Source: Cryptomeria japonica (Eukaryota; Streptophyta; Pinopsida; Cupressales; Cupressaceae). Taken from it: 64,000 nt of DNA. The translations under genes were made by a program, and so were the position numbers. Below, in pieces: positions 57,110 to 64,000 of this stretch (within the stretch, counting starts at the first letter, position 1; each line of letters begins with the position of its first letter). The stretch is taken from contig NC_081410.1 of the NCBI RefSeq assembly GCF_030272615.1, positions 256,417,533 through 256,481,532 on the forward strand. The letters are read 5' to 3'. Under the pieces are notes generated by a model. It was not told the DNA's origin. It saw only the letters and a list, made by a program, of their open reading frames with translations, and made no database searches.

Positions 57110-59245
57110 GAAGATAATATCTTAGAATTTTAAGGGTTTGAGTACCATCCCTAGATAAAAGGCCACTCATGATATAATTAGAGATCATTGACCCAATATT
57201 GTTTCTATTCAAGAAACAAAATTATCATGTGAAGACATTGTTAACATTTCCTCAAAGATTTGGAGGGGTGAAAAATGTATGTCTATTGGAGCTCGGGGTA
57301 TTTTGGGTGGTTTGGCATACTTGGGGATCCACACAATATAACTCCTTGTTGGTTGATTGGCAATATAAATACAATTTCCTTGGTAGTCTCTTTCTTTGCC
57401 TCTAGGACTTATATCTTGCTTACTAATTACTATGCTCCCAATGATTTCCCATGTAAAATTTTGTGACTGACTAACATTAGATTTTTTGGGTCTTTTGTTC
57501 CTAATTTGCATTGGATTTAAGTAAGAGATTTTAATTCGATTATTATCATGGATGAGAAAAGAGGCAACATAGAGCATATGGTTACTTCCTCTACTTTGAC
57601 AAGGGATGACATATCATTTATTAATCTTATAGATATAAAACCAAGGAATGAAACTTTTACTTAGACCAACAAAAGGTTTGGTTTTGACTTTATTTCAAAA
57701 AGTATAGATATATTCTTAGCTATTGTATTTTGGTTTGGTCACAATTGGATTTCATTTTCTGATATTTTGGGATTGATTGGGTCTTATCATTGGCCCATCA
57801 TAATTCACTCCACGATGCCATTAATGCCAAAAAATGCACCTTTTGAATTTCAACTAATGTGGCTATGTGATTCTAATATATATAAGCTTTTGAAGGATTG
57901 GTGGATAGAGGATAAGCCTAGATCAAGTACAACTATATTCTCCTTCTTCAAGTGCCTTTGGTTTGTCAATTACAAGCTCGGGAAATGGAATATGTTTTCC
58001 TTTGGGAATATTTTTCAATATAAGAAGCTACTTCAAACTAAGTTGGAAGAAGTCACCTTTCAGATAAATGGTGAGTATTTGATAGAGGAACTTTTAAGAG
58101 AGGATTCATTTCTTTCTAAGGAGATGGTTGAATGGGATCTTCCAAGGGATATTTTTCAAAACAAAATTCTCAAATCAACTGGTTGCAAGGAGGATATGAA
58201 AATAACTCTTTTTTTTCATAACTTGGTCTAAGACTATAGAAGTAGTGATATTACATCTTCACTCACATCTATTCAAGGGAAATCATGGGGAAATCCTTTC
58301 TTCTTTCCAAGATATCTTTAGAAAAGTTGTCAAACATTTATATTTTTTATTTAACAAGCAATAACCTCAACATATGGATAATGAGAGAGATATTCTAGAG
58401 TGTGTTACTCCCCTAGTATTTGATGAAATGAATAAGTCTCTTATAGATCCTATTTTGGTGGAGGAACTTAAGTTAGTTGATTTTAAAATGAAGAAAGGTA
58501 AATCTTTAAGGCCTGACAATTTGCTAATTGAATTCTTTGAATAATTTTGGGAAATTGTAAGTTTTGAATTGATTGAGGTGGCTTAGGAATCCCAAGTGAA
58601 TAAGTAGATGCTGATGTCTATTAATTCCACTTTTATTGCTTTGATTCCAAAATACATGTTCCTTGGACTCATTTCCATAGATAGATCTATGCAATACCAC
58701 TTACAAAATTATTACCATAAATATTATAGAATTCTTGAATATTTTTTAAGTATTCTCATATCTCCTGAGCAAAATTGACTTGTAAAGGGTCGCCAAGTTT
58801 TGGATCGTATTTTTGGGGAAATAAAAGCCATTTAATCTATGTCTACTTTGAAGGGAAATGCTACATTAATTAAGTGGATATGTCTAAGGCTTATGAAATG
58901 GTTAGTTATCCTTTCCTTCAATGCATTTTATATGTATTTGTTTTTTTTGTACATTTGATTGAGTGGGTTATCAGATGCGTGACTTCAACATACTTTGTAT
59001 TTTTAATCAATAGTATCCCATCTTCCCTTTTTCATCTTCTAGAGGCCTTAAACAAGGAGAACCTCTTGCTCATCTATTTCTTTTAATTGTTGAAGGCTTA
59101 GGTAGTTTACTAAGGAGTTTTTTTCTAAGAGGATCTTTTTCAGGGCTGGTCTTGTGTAGATAAGTTTATTTATCAATCTTATCTTCAGTTTGTTGATGAT
59201 ACAAATTTGATGGGGGTGGCTAGAGATGATGATGAAAGGAGAAAA
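57110..59245 (+). pseudogene. L1-type LINE ORF2 remnant (endonuclease, reverse transcriptase)
   Basis: Endonuclease: NFKGLSTIPR, NIVSIQETKLS (57180-57220), IWRGEKCMSIGARGILGG, DFNSIIIMDEKRG (57525). A connecting part follows (PFEFQLMWLCDSN, LKDWW, 57840-57905). RT: STFIALIPK near 58630, GRQVLDRIF near 58790, DMSKAYEMVSYPFLQ at 58876, then the catalytic FVDDTNLMG at 59188-59214. Many stops and shifts. The frame is cut by the gypsy LTR at 59246, so its end lies outside the window. Confidence 0.85.
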
Positions 59246-60849
59246 TGTATGTGTAGATAGGAATCTGGAAATCATCAAAGCAAATCAATATTAATCTAGC
59301 TCAATCACGAAAGCTCAAATGCAATGATCAATCCTAAACACACTCAATAAAGACATGAAAACAAGACATCAATTCAAGATTGAAAACTAAGCAAACCAAA
59401 TGCAGACTTAGATGTCTCCTTCATGTGGCTCCATTGTCCTTCTTTCTCCTTCAAATATCTTTGTTTGTGGATCTCACCTACTAGTGCATGAGCATGATGT
59501 GAAAGCAAGTAGACAAGATGATAGCGCAAGAATACTCGAAGCGTGATTGATTCGACCAGAGATCAGGGGTCAGGGATTCGAAAAAGTGATTAATTGATAA
59601 TGTGATTAAATGGGATTGAAGAAATTCATCCAATTTATAGACAAATTGGAGAGAAGATCAAATTAGCATGAAGAGATTCAAATGGAAATTGCAAATCAAG
59701 AATGTCAATTATGACAAATTATGACAAATTTGCACTTTCTATGCAAAATTGATTGATTGATAATTCATGACAAAATTATGACAAATTTCTATGTCAAAAT
59801 TGATTGATTGTCAATTATGACAAATTATGACAAATTGAAATGTCATTCCCATGAAATTAGGAGGGAAATAGGAGAGAATTGAAAAATAGATGAATTAGAA
59901 ATTAGGAAATTAGAAAATTAGGAATTAGGAGAAATTAGTACATTGGAAAATTAGGTAAATTAATTAATAATTTTTCATTCATTAATTAATTCACAAAGAG
60001 GGAGGAAATAGTTAGCCAATTAAATAAATATTTAATTGTGACAAGAAGACTTAGGATAAATAAATAAATTATTTAACATTAGAGGGAAAATGACAAATAG
60101 GGTTAAGTGAATAAAATCATGAAACCCTAAAAGATGAATTAGAAATGCAAGGATGACAATTAGGTCCTGACAAAAGATAATTGAAATCGATTCAATTTGA
60201 TCATGATTATAACTTGATAAATGACCAATGCTGATAAGAGATTTGATTGATAAATGTGCCAAGGAACAATGACTAATTGATCCAAATTGACATAATTGAG
60301 AAAGACGATGATCGATGACAAATCGATCGCAAAATGACAAAATTTGACAAGAAGACAAGGATCGATGACAGAATAGATTGCAAAATGACAAGATTGAAAA
60401 TGTCAACGATCGATGAAAAATCGATCACAAGACAACAAGATTGATGACAAATTGATCAAAAGACAAGGATCAATGACAAATCGATCGCAAGATTATAAGA
60501 TTCAAAATGACAACGATCGATGACAAATCGATCGCATGATGAGAAGATTGATAAGAGGACAAAACCCTAATTAGGATTGATGATGTCCAAAATGATGACA
60601 AATGAACTTGCACATTGATGCGACAGGATAAGATTGACCAAAATCATGATTAAAGATTGTTATCGACAAGAACAAATTCGAGAGTTAGATAAATGAAGAA
60701 TGCAGAAGGAGGACTCGATGCTCGCAAATGATAAAGACCAAGTGCGAATCACAGGAGAAATGTTAATGCAACGCAAAAACTTAAAATATGGCAATGCGCC
60801 AATGTTAAAGTATGACTCCGCAAGCGTTGACCATTTTTAGACGTTTACA
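59246..60849 (-). repeat. 3' LTR of the second gypsy element
   Basis: The right end (TTTACA) abuts the polypurine tract and is certain. The left end is taken at TGTATGTGTAGATAGG, by analogy with TGTATATGG of the first element and because the LINE frame stops there. About 1.6 kb, twice the first LTR. It contains short repeats of ATGACAAATT at 59700-59840 and AT-rich palindromes near 59960-60080. Confidence 0.78.
60305..60535. repeat. Repeated ATCGAT palindromes in the LTR
   Basis: Four units of GATCGATGACAAATCGATCGC or close variants, at about 60310, 60407, 60471 and 60513. Each is itself palindromic (CGATCGAT and ATCGATCG around 5 bases). Confidence 0.8.
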
Positions 60850-60863
60850 TTTTGCCCCTCTTT
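60850..60863 (-). promoter_or_regulatory. Polypurine tract of the second gypsy element
   Basis: Minus reading AAAGAGGGGCAAAA, identical to 34180-34193. Confidence 0.9.
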
Positions 60864-60947
60864 GAGACAATGCGATTTTAAGCGTTGTTTCAAAGAATGA
60901 TAATGAAAATGCCCCAGACAACTGACAATGACATACGCATGCCCCCT

Positions 60948-60991
60948 CGAGGAATTGGCTAGAAACATGCAGAAAAGAGGCCAATTGATCG
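60948..60991 (+). promoter_or_regulatory. Hairpin near the polypurine tract, second element
   Basis: The arm at 60948-60959 (CGAGGAATTGGC) pairs with the arm at 60980-60991 (GCCAATTGATCG), with two internal mismatches. Same position as the hairpin at 34280-34326, with other bases in both arms. Confidence 0.55.
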
Positions 60992-61124
60992 ATAAAAATG
61001 ATAGGATCAAACGGACCAACAATCGGAGATTAGATACACAAAGGACAAGCAATTGATGATGCAAAAGACCGTGACTAGCATAAGATGGAGAGGGTGCACG
61101 TCCATCTATGCACTGACAAAGATC

Positions 61125-61130
61125 TATAAA
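61125..61130 (+). promoter_or_regulatory. Probable TATA box of the second antisense PMD gene
   Basis: TCTATAAAGG, 89 bases before the ATG at 61214; comparable to the first element. Confidence 0.7.
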
Positions 61131-61213
61131 GGAGGCAAAGAGAGTGAAAATTGCGCATTTGCACTAGCCAAGGAGGAGAATTTGTTGCTCTGGAAAAGGA
61201 CACTTGCAGAGAG

Positions 61214-63477
61214 ATGGCAAACATTCCAATGGCAAATCACCTCGGAGAACGTGTACACACGTACAGATGACTGGACGACGCAGGAGCAGCAGTATGTATC
61301 TCAAAAACCCATATTTTCAATTTTATGAATTTGACTTGCTTGTGGGACATTGCGGGGCCCATAGGGAATGCAGAAATTGTCTTCTGCGCTTGTGTAGGGT
61401 ACACAGGTGCAAGACTTGTCACACAGGCGCAATTGTGCAGTGTAAACCCTAATTTAGTCAAAAATGGCATGCGAATGATCCAAAAAGGGGGGATAAGAAT
61501 AGGATAGGTCAAAATAAATTAGAAACACCCTAATTTGTGGATGAAACAAGGAAATGCAGCCCGTAGAAGGAAACCCTAAAACTGACAAAATGTGCCCCAA
61601 TTGTGATGCAGAGTCGACAGTATCCATTGATTACATGGGAGAACCAACCTGACTGCTTCATGTTACGACATAGACTCAGGAGCATGGATAGAGATACATT
61701 AGCAGGACTTGGAATATACTATTTCACATTCATGCCCAAGATTAGGGCAAACACAGGACTACTTACCGCATTGGAAGAGCGATGGCATTCGGAGACCTCC
61801 TCATTCCATCTGGTGACTGGAGAGGCAACTGTGACACTAGAGGATGTATGGCATATCCTCCGCATTCTGATTCATGGAGAGATGGTAGAGTATGACCCAG
61901 TGACAGGGAGAGACGCATTGTGCAGATTATTTGAGTGCGACGTAGATGATCTAGATATCATAGAGAGGGAGATTGGCTGGGAGACCATGGCATCAGAGTA
62001 TGATCGGCGATATGTGGTGATAGCAGTGGTGATAGCATGCCTACTAGCAGGGGATAGATGAGGACATGGATTCCCTATTGGATGGGGAAGAGTGCTAGAG
62101 TAGATGGCGACAGAGGGGATGGTGTACGCATGGGGACCATGTGTATTGGCTATGTTGTATTTTCAATTGCATCAGATAGCATATCAGGGAGTGCAAACTT
62201 TGAGTTGTGGAGTCACATTGTTACAAGTATGGGAATTTGAGCACATAGAAATATGTCAATCGATTGCAGAGAGACAGGTAGTACCACACCGACCATATGT
62301 GTACTATTATGGGGGAGCACTGACACAGGGTCCTTTTGGATACATATTGTATTGGTGACACGAGCTAGACAGACTGAGAGAGTTCACATGGAGGCCATAT
62401 CGTGATTGCCCTGGATGGTCAGATGATAGTGATGAGCTACCGTATTGTAGACAGGAGAGGTACTTGATTGGGAAACCAGTGAATCACTAGAGAGTGATTG
62501 AGATGTACCTGCCAGAGAGAGTTAGACGGTAGTTTGGAGAGAGGCAGGATGTACCTAGGAGGACTGCACACTTTGCCCGATCTCACAGAGAGACGAGTCA
62601 GTGGGGGAGTATGATTCAGCCACACATAGCATATGCTGACTTCACATAGCTACAGCAGAGACATTGGGATTGGAGATCAGATGCGGAGGATACCAGGATG
62701 ACAGAGGAGTATGAGCGATGGTTTGAACGACGACGACAAGTGCCATTAACAGATCCTGACATTCTAGTACCTAGGAGACAAGAGGTCTTCCCACTCGCAG
62801 GAGAGGAGGAGGGAGATGATGAGGACGAGGAGGATGAGGGTGGTGATGAGGATGAGGGGGATGATGAGGACTGAGATGATGAGGGGGATGATGATTATGA
62901 GCCAGATTCAGGCAATTAGGAGCCATTGCAGGATATACCCATAGAGCCGAAGACAGCTAGGATAGAGGAGATGGAGATGTGCAGGGCTACCATAGCGAGT
63001 CAGCATGATCACATTGTGACTTTAGAGAGATAGAATGCCATCTTGAGGATAGAGAAAGATCAGTTCAGAGCAGAGATAGCCAGACTTACAGTGGCTTGAG
63101 ATACAGCAATAGCTCAGGCATAGTGAGAAGAACAGAGAGTCACTGAGTATATTGGGTCGATTAGGGATGCCAGTGCATGTGAGATGGCACAGATGTTGGT
63201 AGAGACCAGAGAGGAGACATGCCATTGGAGGACACTATATGAGAGTGCAGTTCCACCAGAGTAGAGAGTAGCTTCATATCGGGCATGATCAAGGACAAAG
63301 AGCAGGGCACGCTCTCGGAGGTCAGTGAGCAATATGGGGGTGAGTGGACCTATGAGCCCACCATAGCCAAGACCAGGAGGGACATCATTTGTGAGACATG
63401 GCAGGGATGAGGAAGACAGAGGGAGCACCCAGTGACAGAGGCACATGCTCCTTACGACAGAGGCATATGTAGTTTGA
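61214..63477 (+). pseudogene. Second antisense two-exon PMD gene
   Basis: Exon 1 (61214-61291, 26 codons, MANIPMANHLGERV...) carries a TGA at 61268 and ends at GCA/GTATGT. The intron (61292-61611, 320 bases) ends TTGTGATGCAG; exon 2 goes on in the same frame. The PMD is evident: LGIYYFTFMPKIRANTGLL, LEERWHSETSSFHL, GEATVTLEDVWHILRILIHG, YAWGPCVLAMLYFQLHQ, LLQVWEFEHIEIC. A very acidic linker (62800-62910, runs of Asp/Glu/Gly) and a helical, probably coiled-coil region (62950-63130) follow, the same layout as the first gene. Seventeen internal stops, all TAG or TGA, make it inactive. The end at 63475-63477 is chosen by length and because homology ends. Confidence 0.82.
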
Positions 63478-64000
63478 CATTATGTAGTGTGATATTTTAT
63501 AGTCAGCCTGCGGGCCATACTTAGGATAGACAGTCCAATTTTGTACTCCGATATTATTTGGATATATGATATGATATGCATCAATATGATGGGATGCAAT
63601 GTGCTATGACTTATAGTTGTTTTCCATGCATGGATGGCGTATGCACTGTTTATGTATTATTATGGAACATGTATGGATGTATTTTTTAGGTGTTTTTGAT
63701 GCATTTATAATATGCAATGGATAAAATGTTGGATGTGATGCTTGATGTAATGCAAATGTACTAACCGCATGGATGCAGGATGCAGCTTATGTGTTTGGGG
63801 AAATCGGAGCACTAGATCGAACTGACTATCCAAACTGATATAAGAAATGTTAGTAAGAAGAAATGAGACAAAGGACAGTTAGAGATGAAGAAAAACTTGC
63901 TTTCAGTAATGCACTTTGTAGGTGAGAACCTTTATTTTAATGTAGCAAAATGGATGCGTAGCATCATGGTATTGAAGGCCAGAGCTGAAATGCATCCCTT
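63478..64000. other. Region downstream of the second PMD gene
   Basis: Contains CAGCCTGCGGG and AATTTTGTAC, matching the order of blocks after the first PMD gene, then GATGCAATGTGC and GATGTAATGCAAATG words. No open frame of note up to the window edge. Confidence 0.5.

Larger units (their letters stand above)
59246..64000 (-). mobile_element. Second Tat-type gypsy element with an antisense PMD gene (partial)
   Basis: Runs off the right edge. It has the same order as 33420-39045: 3' LTR, polypurine tract identical over 14 bases, hairpin, TATA box, antisense exon 1, intron, PMD exon 2 and a GATGCAAATG-rich region. Sequence has diverged strongly from the first element, so it is a related family, not a sister copy. 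No pol is visible because the window ends. Confidence 0.85.

Overview
The window looks like repeat-rich nuclear DNA from a seed plant with a very large genome; a conifer or other gymnosperm is plausible but is inference. Almost every coding trace belongs to a retrotransposon: plant-type Ty1/copia, Ty3/gypsy of the Tat and Tekay/Del types, and L1-type LINEs. No ordinary single-copy gene, tRNA or rRNA was recognised.

Layout. 1-3500 is AT-rich non-coding DNA with (TA)n tracts and a GC-rich island of small hairpins. 3510-8487 is the 3' remnant of a Tekay/Del chromovirus (integrase plus chromodomain) followed by an LTR of about 3.46 kb. 8488-13480 holds only decayed LTR fragments. 13491-16639 (minus) is a broken reading frame of about 1,050 codons that I do not recognise, with an array of TTTCGATGAAA-like motifs just upstream. 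17536-18826 is LTR debris.

From 18990 to about 53350 there is a clean Russian-doll nest. An L1 LINE (plus strand) was hit by a copia element (20217-52790, minus, target duplication ACTCA). That copia was then hit twice. One hit is a gag-only copia-like element (23539-31550, minus), inserted in the reverse transcriptase region at a tryptophan codon. The other is a young 15.7 kb Tat-type Ty3/gypsy element (33420-49091, minus, target duplication ACTCC), inserted in gag; I count only two differences between its 760-bp LTRs.

The most interesting content is inside that gypsy element. Between pol and the 3' LTR it carries, on the opposite strand, what looks like a complete eukaryotic gene: a TATA box, a short first exon, an 803-bp intron and a second exon encoding a plant mobile domain (PMD) protein with an acidic linker and coiled coil. 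A second, diverged gypsy element enters at 59246 (inside another L1 LINE) and runs off the right edge. It has the same arrangement: LTR, polypurine tract, a hairpin whose two arms differ together between the copies, TATA box, 26-codon exon 1, intron and PMD exon 2. In the first element, arrays of a GCGTCTGTGT motif lie both in the leader before gag-pol and in the intron before the PMD exon. In each place they read in the sense direction of the ORF that follows.

Both PMD frames are dead, with 8 and 17 internal stops. All of these are TAG or TGA and none is TAA, which fits loss of methylated cytosine in CAG and CGA codons. The gag-pol frame of the young element is far better kept: two stops and one internal deletion that removed the ordinary RNase H and the start of the second RNase H. 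The element probably moved with help from a relative, carrying an already decayed PMD gene.
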